Shown piece after piece: positions 15,211 through 20,554 of a stretch of DNA of 22,539 bases. Origin of the DNA: a virus; IMG/VR virus record IMGVR_UViG_3300030503_000146, positions 1-22,539 of that record. One strand, given 5' to 3'. The first letter of the stretch is position 1, and the number at the start of each line of letters is the position of its first letter. A program made the translations under genes and the position numbers. The notes under the pieces are model-generated. The model did no database searches, was not told where the DNA came from, and worked only from the letters and a program-made list of their open reading frames with translations.

Positions 15211-16745
15211 CAGTAGTATCCTTGCATTCGTGCCCTGTTAGACTTGAAATACTTCTCCGGCTCTTTCTCATCGTCGGGCAGCCTGATAAACCCACCTTGT
15301 CTGAACCGAAGAAGTGCTAGAGTCATGCTGTCCACTTGGTCATCATTTTTGCCTGATGGAAAATCGTTACACTGCTCTTGGACTTCTCGCGCCCAGCGCA
15401 TATCAGGCATCCAAACTATACCTGACATAAACATATCAGCGATGGCGTTAACCCGCGAGATCTTATCAGTGCCGGTACCGGGAGTAAACTCAGAACAAGG
15501 TATTCCCATACGACGCAGCTCTTGAAACAAAGCCGCCCCGGTGTTCTTCTTCTCTACGATGAAGCTATCAGGCTTCCAAGCCTTGTACTCTTCTAATACG
15601 AGCTTCTTGAGTTCTGGAAACTCCAGCCGTTCGTTTATCGCATTTAGTAAGATTATATTATAGTTATTGACTGCTTCATTTAAGAACACTCCCCAGATCT
15701 GCAAGGCGTTATAATCCGCCCTATTATTCGTCTCTTGCGCCGTGTCCAAGCTCATGATGATGAACTCACATGCGGGCGGAGTATCTTGTTCCCATATCTT
15801 CCACCAGTCTCTTTTTATTAATGCCCCTTCCTCTGATGTCGGATTCTGGAGATATTGTGATTGCCAATAGCGCACGTCCATCGAGGCTTTTTTGGCCAGA
15901 AGCTCTTCTACAGGCCAGAACTCAGGCCATAAAGACTTATATCCTGACTCAGCGGTGGGATCCTCGAATACAGCCGGAAATTCGACTACCTGCCATTGAT
16001 CAGCTCCTTCATTACGTAAAGCATGATCAATAATCTGCCCGATCAGGTCGTTCTTAGACCACCGAGTCATCACGATAATAATCGCCCCACCCGGCATCAG
16101 ACGCTGTAGTGGACCTGCCTGGAACCACTGATAGGCGGTGTTGAAAACTTCCGGGTTCCCCATCTTGGCATCTTGCTCAGAATGAGGATCATCGATAATA
16201 CACAGGTCCGCGCCTTTACCTGCCATGGCGCCGCCGACACCCATGGCGTGATATTCACCATGAAATTTATCTATACCCCAGCGTCCGGCTGATTTACTAT
16301 CTATTTGAATACTTACTTGAGGAAAAATCTCTTTATAAGACTCACTGGAGACTAAGTTACGGACACGACGGCCGAAATTCACAGCCAAGTCTGCTGTATG
16401 GCTAGCCATGATTACCTTCTTCTGTGGGTAACGGCCGAGGAACCATGCTGGCGCGAGATAGCTGATCATCTCGCTTTTCCCCATCCTGGGTGCAATCGAA
16501 ACCATAATACGTTTCAATCGACCCGCCACTATCTCCTCCATAAAAAAGGCAAGCTTTTTATGATGTGGCCCTATCTTGTAGCCCGGATACACGTGCTGAA
16601 TGAAGTCCAGAAAGCTACTTTTCCCTAATTCACGGGTTTTTTGGGTTTGATAAGTACTCAATAACTCTAAAAGCTTCCGTTTGTCTGCTTCTGGCAGTGT
16701 TGGAAGGAGAGTTTTAAGCTTTGATAAGGCTTCCGGGGTTAGCAA
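15210..16745 (-). CDS. terL: Terminase large subunit (packaging ATPase-nuclease)
   Basis: This 511-residue motor pumps DNA into the procapsid and cuts the concatemer. The ATPase half has the Walker A-like motif SIAPRMGKSE (Lys90), the Walker B LCIIDDPHSE (Asp185/Asp186, next to the catalytic acidic position), and the coupling motif MTRW at 226-229. The RNase H-like nuclease half has SLDTAQ (Asp334), VEKKNTG (Glu398) and KNDDQVDSM (Asp468/469/472), the three acidic metal-binding sites. An in-frame stop lies just before TTG 16745. Because no ATG occurs for some 70 codons, TTG is the best start, directly after the upstream TAG. The length is normal for the family. All catalytic residues appear present. 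Confidence 0.95.
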   Translation of the reverse strand: MLTPEALSKLKTLLPTLPEADKRKLLELLSTYQTQKTRELGKSSFLDFIQHVYPGYKIGPHHKKLAFFMEEIVAGRLKRIMVSIAPRMGKSEMISYLAPAWFLGRYPQKKVIMASHTADLAVNFGRRVRNLVSSESYKEIFPQVSIQIDSKSAGRWGIDKFHGEYHAMGVGGAMAGKGADLCIIDDPHSEQDAKMGNPEVFNTAYQWFQAGPLQRLMPGGAIIIVMTRWSKNDLIGQIIDHALRNEGADQWQVVEFPAVFEDPTAESGYKSLWPEFWPVEELLAKKASMDVRYWQSQYLQNPTSEEGALIKRDWWKIWEQDTPPACEFIIMSLDTAQETNNRADYNALQIWGVFLNEAVNNYNIILLNAINERLEFPELKKLVLEEYKAWKPDSFIVEKKNTGAALFQELRRMGIPCSEFTPGTGTDKISRVNAIADMFMSGIVWMPDMRWAREVQEQCNDFPSGKNDDQVDSMTLALLRFRQGGFIRLPDDEKEPEKYFKSNRARMQGYY

Positions 16746-16958
16746 CTAGGCATTTCTTTTAAAGAAGGAGAGGGGGAAGACAAAATCACAGTTCACGCAG
16801 ATCCCAGACCGTCCTTCGACGCCTATACGAGGTAAAATATTGATTCCACCGCATTGAGGGCAGTGGACGTGTTCTTTCTGGGCCATTTTCTCCGAAATTC
16901 GGCTCTCTACGAGCTTATCTAGGACCTCTTGGGTGGGTGTTTTAGGTTTATCTGCCAC
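16746..16958 (-). CDS. Small zinc-ribbon protein between TerS candidate and TerL
   Basis: The open frame extends further upstream, but GTG 16958 is preferred. It lies 11 bases before the upstream gene's end and has an AGGGGGT site in front, giving a 70-residue protein beginning VADKPKTPTQEVLDKLVE. The C-terminal half holds CPQCGG and CVNCDF, two Cys pairs 20 residues apart, a typical zinc ribbon. The N-terminal half is a charged helix. Placement in the packaging operon suggests a role with the terminase, perhaps DNA recognition, but this is inference. HNH-type nucleases also sit here in some phages, but no HNH motif is visible. Confidence 0.75.
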   Translation of the reverse strand: MADKPKTPTQEVLDKLVESRISEKMAQKEHVHCPQCGGINILPRIGVEGRSGICVNCDFVFPLSFFKRNA

Positions 16959-17550
16959 CTTCGACCCCCTGTGTGGTTGTTTCGATGGGAGAGATGAGAG
17001 CTTCCTGAGTATTAATAGTCCGGTACTCAAGAGCAGACAAAGTCTCAAGAAGCTCTTGCTCGACTTGCCCCAGGGATTTGTGAGTGACTGTGATGTCTTG
17101 CCGTTTATTAAAGGCCCCGATACCATCGATTTCTCCTAGTTTAGAGAGCGCCACGAGCTTATTTTTCTGCGAATCTGGGTTTTCTATTACTTCTACGAGC
17201 TTAGTAATGATGTAATTTTTATAATCTGCTAGATCCTGGACTAGACTTTTGTTGCATCTAGCTACCATGCCTGCCAGATAAGCAATCGCCTCGTCTGGAT
17301 AAAGAGAGAAGTCCGGCTTGAGGGTCGGATCCTTGGACATGGCCTTAGCCAGCATCTCCGCATCAGATATATTTTCATCTGATGGTAAAAGAGGATTGCC
17401 GGATAAATCTGACAGCAGCTTAATCGTCCTAACTCGCATGTTTAATTCTTCTGAAGGGGTTAGCTCAGGCAGGGCTTCGGTCTGATTTTTAGGTAAAGGA
17501 ACGTCCTCCTCGATATTGAGAACTAGAAAATCATCAAGGGTTTGCTCCAT
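16948..17550 (-). CDS. Terminase small subunit candidate
   Basis: This 200-residue protein precedes the terminase genes, where the DNA-recognition subunit is normally encoded. The N-terminus is acidic (MEQTLDDFLVLNIEEDVPLP). The central part is helical (AEMLAKAMSKDP, DEAIAYLAGMVARCN). The C-terminal part includes KNKLVALSKLGEIDGIGAFNKRQDITV followed by VEQELLETLSALE. That block, KL-EIDGIGAF-KR--ITV with a following EVE-EL--TL helix, recurs in small-terminase-like proteins of environmental phages, where it probably mediates oligomer contact. I do not see a canonical N-terminal HTH, so the assignment rests on the C-terminal pattern and position. No Shine-Dalgarno sequence precedes ATG 17550, and the start lies in a small hairpin. 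Confidence 0.7.
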   Translation of the reverse strand: MEQTLDDFLVLNIEEDVPLPKNQTEALPELTPSEELNMRVRTIKLLSDLSGNPLLPSDENISDAEMLAKAMSKDPTLKPDFSLYPDEAIAYLAGMVARCNKSLVQDLADYKNYIITKLVEVIENPDSQKNKLVALSKLGEIDGIGAFNKRQDITVTHKSLGQVEQELLETLSALEYRTINTQEALISPIETTTQGVEGGR

Positions 17551-17560
17551 TTAAGGAGCA
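17543..17560. promoter_or_regulatory. Hairpin enclosing the start codon of the TerS candidate
   Basis: TGCTCC and GGAGCA (six-base arms, loop ATTTAA) flank the start codon, which lies half in the loop. On the minus-strand RNA this could hide the start, giving translational control. No other ribosome-binding site is present. Confidence 0.4.
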
Positions 17561-17579
17561 TATTGTAATTATTACAATA
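17561..17579. promoter_or_regulatory. 19-base operator-like dyad upstream of packaging operon
   Basis: The sequence TATTGTAAT-T-ATTACAATA is a perfect inverted repeat with nine-base arms and a one-base centre, lying 11 bases before ATG 17550. Its inner 15 bases differ by only one position from a second site at 19557-19571, in front of the other leftward transcription unit. A regulator binding site is likely. TACAAT on the minus strand could also serve as a -10 element. Confidence 0.5.
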
Positions 17580-17587
17580 AATAAATC

Positions 17588-17612
17588 TAATTAGGGGTGG
17601 TGTGGCCACCCC
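17588..17612 (-). terminator. GC-rich hairpin, possible leftward terminator
   Basis: GGGGTGG (17594-17600) and CCACCCC (17606-17612) form a seven-base stem with a five-base loop. On the minus strand it is followed by an AT-rich tract (TAATTAGATTTATTTATT) rather than a clean T-run. It lies between the PEP-CTERM-like gene and the packaging genes, where transcription could be separated. Confidence 0.4.
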
Positions 17613-17658
17613 GCAGGAAGCTTACTCGGCAAAGACCATCTTCCCATGGTCCTACCAT

Positions 17659-17681
17659 ACAAAGGTTGTCAGATGACAACC
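17659..17681 (-). terminator. Probable rho-independent terminator after the PEP-CTERM-like gene
   Basis: GGTTGTCAGATGACAACC is a perfect dyad. As minus-strand RNA it forms a seven-base stem with an AUCU tetraloop followed by UUUGU, 13 bases past the stop at 17695. The T-run is weak, and a protein-binding operator is an alternative because the DNA is also a symmetric 18-base palindrome. Confidence 0.5.
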
Positions 17682-17694
17682 TCGACTGCCTTAT

Positions 17695-18264
17695 TTAACT
17701 TCTAGCCCGACCTCGCATCACCAAGCCGATCCCACCCAAAAGTGTAAGGGCAAGTCCCGCACGGGTCCAGTCGATCTCAGGCGCTGCATGGGATGGGGGA
17801 TCTACCCAGGTACCGGGAGCGCTGGTCGCTGTGATAGCGGCACACGGCGAGCTTTCACACTGGAACCCGTTTGTCTGCTGGAAGTACGAATCGCCTTGTG
17901 AGGATATCGTCACGTCATAGGTTGTTGGACTGTTGGTCCCCTGAGTCGTGAAGCCGAAACCCATATCAAACGCCGTGATTTGACCGTTGGTGGTTGTCAA
18001 CTGAAACTCGGGCGCCCCGCCGGGTGCTTCGGAGAGAAAGCCGATTGACGGGACAGTGAATCCCCATATTCCCGCAATGTTCATCGATGTTGGAGTCACA
18101 TCGACCGTACCGTTCTGAGGCAGTGCGGAGGCTAGTGTGATTGTTGAGTCAAAGAGGGGATTGCCGTCACTGTAATTCCATACCTGCTGCGCATATGCGC
18201 TGAAGCCGATCGTGGTTAGCAGTAGCAGCCATAGAGCTTTAGTCGCAGATTTCAGCTCGCGCAT
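17695..18264 (-). CDS. Secreted protein with PEP-CTERM-like sorting signal
   Basis: The frame is open from GTG 18309, but ATG 18264 is favoured. It follows the stop of the preceding mini-gene by 22 bases and gives a clean signal peptide: MRELKSATKALW, then a hydrophobic core (LLLLTTIGF) and an AYA cleavage site near residue 25. The 189-residue precursor has a Thr/Gly/Ser-rich exported domain (TTTNGQITAFDMGFGF, TTYDVTISSQGDSYFQQ), one Cys pair (CESSPC), and a C-terminal PEID motif at residue 162. The PEID is followed by a hydrophobic segment (AGLALTLLGGIGLVM) and an Arg-rich end (RGRARS). That is the tripartite arrangement of PEP-CTERM proteins, which exosortase cleaves and anchors or secretes in biofilm-forming Proteobacteria. 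On a phage it is probably a host-derived accessory gene. Confidence 0.8.
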   Translation of the reverse strand: MRELKSATKALWLLLLTTIGFSAYAQQVWNYSDGNPLFDSTITLASALPQNGTVDVTPTSMNIAGIWGFTVPSIGFLSEAPGGAPEFQLTTTNGQITAFDMGFGFTTQGTNSPTTYDVTISSQGDSYFQQTNGFQCESSPCAAITATSAPGTWVDPPSHAAPEIDWTRAGLALTLLGGIGLVMRGRARS

Positions 18265-18286
18265 GATGTGACGTTCTCGTATTTCG

Positions 18287-18424
18287 TTATTTGGATTCAT
18301 GTTTGCCACACTTCATGCAAACGGGTTCTCCGCGCCTAAATGCATGCTGGCATCGTATTGGCCAGAAAAACCATACTAGAAATCCGCATAACAAAATTAT
18401 CATGATGATCACGGTTGTCTCCAT
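18287..18424 (-). CDS. 45-residue single-span membrane peptide with CxxC
   Basis: The frame starts at ATG 18424, inside the end of the upstream mini-gene (16-base overlap), and ends before the PEP-CTERM-like gene. The product begins METTVIIMIILLCGFLVWFF, a hydrophobic transmembrane helix. It continues into a basic cytoplasmic or periplasmic tail with two Cys-containing segments (RCQHAF, VCMKCGK), a possible small zinc site. Similar membrane-plus-CxxC peptides are common in phage accessory regions, usually without known function. It might belong to a lysis or membrane-modifying set, but no holin or spanin signature is certain. Confidence 0.6.
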   Translation of the reverse strand: METTVIIMIILLCGFLVWFFWPIRCQHAFRRGEPVCMKCGKHESK

Positions 18425-18564
18425 CTAGGTACGATCGCCCCGGGCCTATAGCCACGAGGCGTATGGTGTATGCAATGTGCATCGAATTCGCGCGAGATGC
18501 GGCGGCGCATATACCATACGAGGGCGATAAGCGCGGCTGGGATGAGCCAGAGAAGGTGCGTCAT
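18409..18564 (-). CDS. 51-residue membrane-anchored peptide
   Basis: ATG 18564 overlaps the preceding gene's stop in an ATGA junction. The protein starts MTHLLWLIPAALIALVWYM, a transmembrane helix, followed by RRRISREFDAHCIHHTPRGYRPG, a basic cytoplasmic-type tail with three His and one Cys. The positive charges after the helix suggest an N-out, C-in orientation. The function is unknown. Coupled start and end junctions and the membrane character support it as a real gene rather than noise. Confidence 0.6.
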   Translation of the reverse strand: MTHLLWLIPAALIALVWYMRRRISREFDAHCIHHTPRGYRPGAIVPRWRQP

Positions 18565-18839
18565 GGCTTCTCCGAGGCATCAGACTGAGATGGTCGCTGG
18601 TGCCAACCGCAGTGCGTGCAATACGTCGAGCCGTCCGTCCAAACTTTCCATTCAGGATTCAGGCACCCGCAGTACACGCGATCATCTCCCACCCATTCGA
18701 GCGCGGCAGTTTCCCAAAGGCTATCGACTAAGCGGCCTGACTCCAGCACCTCGCGAATCAATCTCTCGGCTTCTTCAAGCCGCTTTGCCGCTGGCGCGTG
18801 CTGTGCCTTGATCGAATCAACGATTCCGATGTAGGTCAC
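18561..18839 (-). CDS. Small Cys-rich protein (putative zinc ribbon)
   Basis: The 92-residue product starts at GTG 18839 with a GGAG-type site upstream and a GTGA overlap with a tiny frame before it. The N-terminal 55 residues are helical (IVDSIKAQHAPAAKRLEEAERLIREVLESGRLVD), followed by WVGDDRVYCGCLNPEWKVW and STYCTHCGWHQ. The Cys pattern CxC...CxxC with Trp neighbours suggests a zinc ribbon. It ends in SQSDASEKP, a tail that resembles the tail of the mini-ORF directly upstream. Its role is unknown. Confidence 0.75.
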   Translation of the reverse strand: MTYIGIVDSIKAQHAPAAKRLEEAERLIREVLESGRLVDSLWETAALEWVGDDRVYCGCLNPEWKVWTDGSTYCTHCGWHQRPSQSDASEKP

Positions 18840-18910
18840 GGCTTCGTTTCTCCGCTGTTAGGTGTCGGCCTCGTTGCGGCATCAGACTGTGAGTCGTTGC
18901 CCTTTATCAA
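18836..18910 (-). CDS. Possible 24-residue mini-ORF ending in an SQSDA tail
   Basis: A frame from TTG 18910 reads MIKGNDSQSDAATRPTPNSG and ends in ETKP. Its TGA overlaps the next GTG by four bases. The SQSDA motif and the final KP are shared with the end of the following gene, 18561-18839, which hints at duplicated 3' ends. A TTG start and the tiny size make this uncertain. It may instead be the tail of a longer, degraded gene. Confidence 0.3.
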   Translation of the reverse strand: MIKGNDSQSDAATRPTPNSGETKP

Positions 18911-18916
18911 TAAATA

Positions 18917-19119
18917 CCGGTTACGTTATCCACTGCCAGATAACAGCACCTTTATCTTCCGGCTTAAAGAAATGGACCAATTTTCCGTAAGGTACTTGTC
19001 CATCTTTAGTTACAGGGATACCTTTTTCAGTAAGAACTTCCCAGATTCTGGAAGAATCTTCCACACTTATTTTAACTTCAATCATAATTTCCTCTCTAAG
19101 CAAGCCGGTTACGTTATCC
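18917..19119. repeat. 15-base direct repeat flanking a small gene
   Basis: CCGGTTACGTTATCC occurs at 18917-18931 and again at 19105-19119. The copies bracket gene 18921-19085 and each contains a stop codon for a leftward frame. This arrangement could allow insertion or loss of the enclosed small gene by recombination. Confidence 0.6.
18921..19085 (-). CDS. 54-residue small alpha-beta protein
   Basis: The start is placed at ATG 19085, because GAGGAAATT lies directly upstream as a ribosome-binding site. A TTG 18 bases earlier is less likely. The product MIEVKISVEDSSRIWEVLTE continues KGIPVTKDGQVPYGKLVHFF and ends KGAVIWQWIT. It has no Cys or membrane segment and looks like a compact soluble domain. 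The stop codon lies within one copy of a 15-base direct repeat whose second copy lies beyond the start. No family is recognised. Confidence 0.7.
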   Translation of the reverse strand: MIEVKISVEDSSRIWEVLTEKGIPVTKDGQVPYGKLVHFFKPEDKGAVIWQWIT

Positions 19120-19255
19120 GGCGTGTTCCGCTGCGGTATAGAGTTAAAGCGGTCACCGTCGCCCAGTGGGGCTTGATCAAGAGTCTAACAGTTCCCGGCC
19201 ATCGTGGAACACCCAGCTCCCGTGCGGTCGTCGGATCCACCCGATCCCGGCTCAT
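19109..19255 (-). CDS. Doubtful 48-residue ORF ending in repeat copy
   Basis: From ATG 19255 a frame reads MSRDRVDPTTARELGVPRWP and ends SGTRRIT. It overlaps the end of the membrane peptide gene 19185-19346 by 71 bases, and its TAA lies inside the second copy of the 15-base repeat, as does the stop of 18921-19085. The shared ending (ATAACG before TAA) may reflect duplication. No ribosome-binding site is strong and no family is recognised, so it may be noise. Confidence 0.3.
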   Translation of the reverse strand: MSRDRVDPTTARELGVPRWPGTVRLLIKPHWATVTALTLYRSGTRRIT

Positions 19256-19346
19256 ACTTGCCGTGATGTGGCCATTGGATCATGAAATAGACTCCGAACA
19301 AGAAGGCAAGCCATAAATAAGGTGCGGCGCGTTTCAAAGTTTTCAT
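19185..19346 (-). CDS. 53-residue membrane peptide
   Basis: ATG 19346 overlaps the previous stop by four bases (ATGA). The N-terminus MKTLKRAAPYLWLAFLFGVY, with the following FMIQW, forms a basic start plus a hydrophobic helix. This is either a single transmembrane anchor with the C-terminal part outside or an uncleaved signal. The rest is short, polar and Gly/Ser/Asp-rich, with two Cys (GAGCSTMAGNC). It is the second of two adjacent coupled membrane peptides at the head of the leftward operon. A lysis or superinfection-exclusion role is possible but unsupported. Confidence 0.6.
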   Translation of the reverse strand: MKTLKRAAPYLWLAFLFGVYFMIQWPHHGKYEPGSGGSDDRTGAGCSTMAGNC

Positions 19347-19474
19347 GGCATAAGCTTCCAATTGCGATAATGATTTCTGATTAATTTTTGTCGGTCCTTG
19401 TGAATAGTGAAGAAATGAATCCCTGCAAGAATAAAGGGGAGGACCCCGACTACGAAGGCGATTAGAAACAACAT
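19343..19474 (-). CDS. 43-residue membrane peptide, first gene of leftward operon
   Basis: The product begins MLFLIAFVVGVLPFILAGIH, a strongly hydrophobic helix, followed by a basic tail (FFTIHKDRQKLIRNHYRNWK). It starts at ATG 19474, about 25 bases after a predicted transcription start, with a weak GGGAAG site. The stop overlaps the next gene (ATGA). The short hydrophobic head plus basic tail fits an inner-membrane anchored peptide. No family is recognised. Confidence 0.65.
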   Translation of the reverse strand: MLFLIAFVVGVLPFILAGIHFFTIHKDRQKLIRNHYRNWKLMP

Positions 19475-19505
19475 AGTGCTTCCCGTATTTATTGACCTAT
19501 TTTAA

Positions 19506-19534
19506 CTATACCAGATACTTTGAATTTTTGCTAG
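19506..19534 (-). promoter_or_regulatory. Extended -10 promoter for the leftward operon
   Basis: On the minus strand TGGTATAGT provides a TG-extended -10 (TATAGT at 19511-19506) with no good -35, in front of the first leftward gene at 19474. Placement and 5' leader length are typical of a bacterial sigma-70-like promoter. Confidence 0.55.
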
Positions 19535-19556
19535 AAAAATTTTTAGAAACCGGAGT

Positions 19557-19571
19557 TGTAATTTTTACAAA
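19557..19571. promoter_or_regulatory. TTGTAA...TTACAA dyad upstream of leftward promoter
   Basis: TTGTAATTTTTACAA differs at one position from the core of the dyad at 17561-17579. It lies about 45-60 bases upstream of the predicted leftward -10. It is a candidate shared binding site, in activator-like position here. Confidence 0.45.
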
Positions 19572-19647
19572 ATGTTCGGGTTGCGCTTAGTGTCGCCGCG
19601 CCCAGGGACTCCAAAGCTAAAATGGGTCCCCCCGTCCCCGGTAGGTC

Positions 19648-19665
19648 TCCTATCACCTGATAGGA
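19648..19665. promoter_or_regulatory. TCCTATCA-CC-TGATAGGA operator-like dyad, copy 1
   Basis: This is a perfect inverted repeat with eight-base arms and a two-base centre. It lies nine bases upstream of a TTGACT -35 candidate in the divergent region. Identical arms recur at 20533-20552 and 21813-21830, so a repressor or activator site is likely. Confidence 0.6.
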
Positions 19666-19674
19666 CAGAAAAAC

Positions 19675-19704
19675 TTGACTATTACTATGGATTGTGAGAC
19701 TATA
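19675..19704 (+). promoter_or_regulatory. Possible rightward promoter before gene 19810
   Basis: TTGACT (19675-19680) matches a -35 box. An ACTATA/TATATG stretch near 19699-19706 could act as the -10, though spacing and sequence are imperfect. The adjacent dyad at 19648-19665 fits regulation of this promoter. Confidence 0.35.
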
Positions 19705-19795
19705 TGACCACGCTGCAAGTACAGCGGATATGTTCTCTAACAATCAGTGCGTATCATCTAATCGACTAACACTCGACGCGATGCGCTGCGCACAC

Positions 19796-19801
19796 AAGGA
19801 G
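19796..19801 (+). promoter_or_regulatory. Strong ribosome-binding site of gene 19810
   Basis: AAGGAG lies eight bases before ATG 19810. It is the best Shine-Dalgarno match among the rightward genes, suggesting high expression. A short TGCGC-T-GCGCA dyad sits just upstream at 19782-19792. Confidence 0.7.
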
Positions 19802-19809
19802 TATTAATC

Positions 19810-20403
19810 ATGACTACTATCTTCAAAAGCTTTCAGGATCTAGGCTATCAGTTCGCAGGACACATCGATGCTGAAGTCTCTTATGCATCGTACCTGGTTG
19901 AACATGTCCCTGACTTGACCGCAGTGCCGCAAGATGTGATCGATCAGGTCAAAGCGGGTTTCATCCTGCGCTATGCGGAACTACATCCCGCCAAGCATTA
20001 CATGCAAGACGGTGAGGACACGTTTGTCGAGTGCGAGTCGGAGGATCTCAAAGACACAGCAGGGTTTGAATGTTCGGTTGGATACTGTGTTTCTTTACCG
20101 AGACATGAGTTCGGCGAACTGAAACCCAACAAGAAAAACTTGGTCAAGAAGATCCGCGATGCAGCCAAGATGTATGCAGACATCCGTTGGTCTCGTTTGT
20201 TGAAAGCCGCAGTCGGTATCACGCAGGACGCCGCAGGCAAAGTGCGAGCCGCCAATAAAAGCTTTCAGGAATGGTTGGACAAGATGCTAGCCGATGCTGT
20301 GACTAAGGCGCGTGTTGCCGTCAAAAATGGCGATCCGACAGCGATTGATCCGGCTAAACTGCAAGTGAGGATCGAGCAGTTCAAGAATAATCTGAAAGCT
20401 TAA
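19810..20403 (+). CDS. 197-residue unknown protein, first rightward gene
   Basis: This protein opens the rightward direction and is followed by a clear terminator, so it appears to be monocistronic. It begins MTTIFKSFQDLGYQFAGHID. An acidic N-terminal half contains DVIDQVKAGFILRYAELHPA and FVECESEDLKDTAGFECSVG. The C-terminal half is basic and helical (LVKKIRDAAKMYADIRWSR, NKSFQEWLDKMLADAVTKAR). Two Cys (FVEC, FEC) lie in the middle. No enzymatic or DNA-binding motif is certain. The strong ribosome-binding site, nearby operator and terminator suggest an abundant, regulated early protein. A single-stranded DNA-binding or replication-accessory role would fit the context but is only a guess. Confidence 0.9.
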   Translation: MTTIFKSFQDLGYQFAGHIDAEVSYASYLVEHVPDLTAVPQDVIDQVKAGFILRYAELHPAKHYMQDGEDTFVECESEDLKDTAGFECSVGYCVSLPRHEFGELKPNKKNLVKKIRDAAKMYADIRWSRLLKAAVGITQDAAGKVRAANKSFQEWLDKMLADAVTKARVAVKNGDPTAIDPAKLQVRIEQFKNNLKA

Positions 20404-20424
20404 TAACACAAATCAATGACTTAT

Positions 20425-20454
20425 AAAGCCTCAGGCGAAAGCTTGAGGCTTTTT
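20425..20454 (+). terminator. Strong rho-independent terminator after gene 19810
   Basis: AAAGCCTCA and TGAGGCTTT form a nine-base stem, extended by GGC/GCT around a GAAA loop and followed by TTTTT. It lies 22 bases after the stop of the 197-residue gene. This is the best terminator in the window. Confidence 0.9.
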
Positions 20455-20532
20455 CTTATGAACTCGATTTCATATGTCCAAACACAAATCAATAACTTAC
20501 GTCACGTCAGAACATCATTTCTGATTTTTAGT

Positions 20533-20552
20533 TTCCTATCACTTGATAGGAA
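20533..20552. promoter_or_regulatory. TTCCTATCA-CT-TGATAGGAA dyad, copy 2
   Basis: This is a perfect inverted repeat with nine-base arms, immediately before the second terminator in the gene-free region. It shares the core of the sites at 19648-19665 and 21813-21830. A further half-site (CCTATCA) lies at 20590-20596. Confidence 0.6.
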
Positions 20553-20554
20553 TT

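Larger units (their letters stand above)
19475..19809. other. Divergent control region without genes
   Basis: This 335-base stretch separates the leftward and rightward transcription units. It holds the leftward promoter, a TTGTAA dyad, one copy of the TCCTATCA dyad, a possible rightward promoter and the ribosome-binding site of the rightward gene. A short G/C-rich stretch near 19620-19640 lies between them. A 66-residue minus frame across it has no support. Confidence 0.6.

Noticed and set aside
15210-16745. Terminase large subunit as a broken gene because it lacks an ATG start
   Set aside because: All ATPase and nuclease motifs are present, and a TTG directly after the upstream stop gives a full-length product, so an alternative start is the simpler explanation.
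19543-19743. 66-residue minus-strand frame in the divergent control region
   Set aside because: It crosses an operator-like dyad and a promoter candidate, has no ribosome-binding site, and its sequence shows no recognisable domain.
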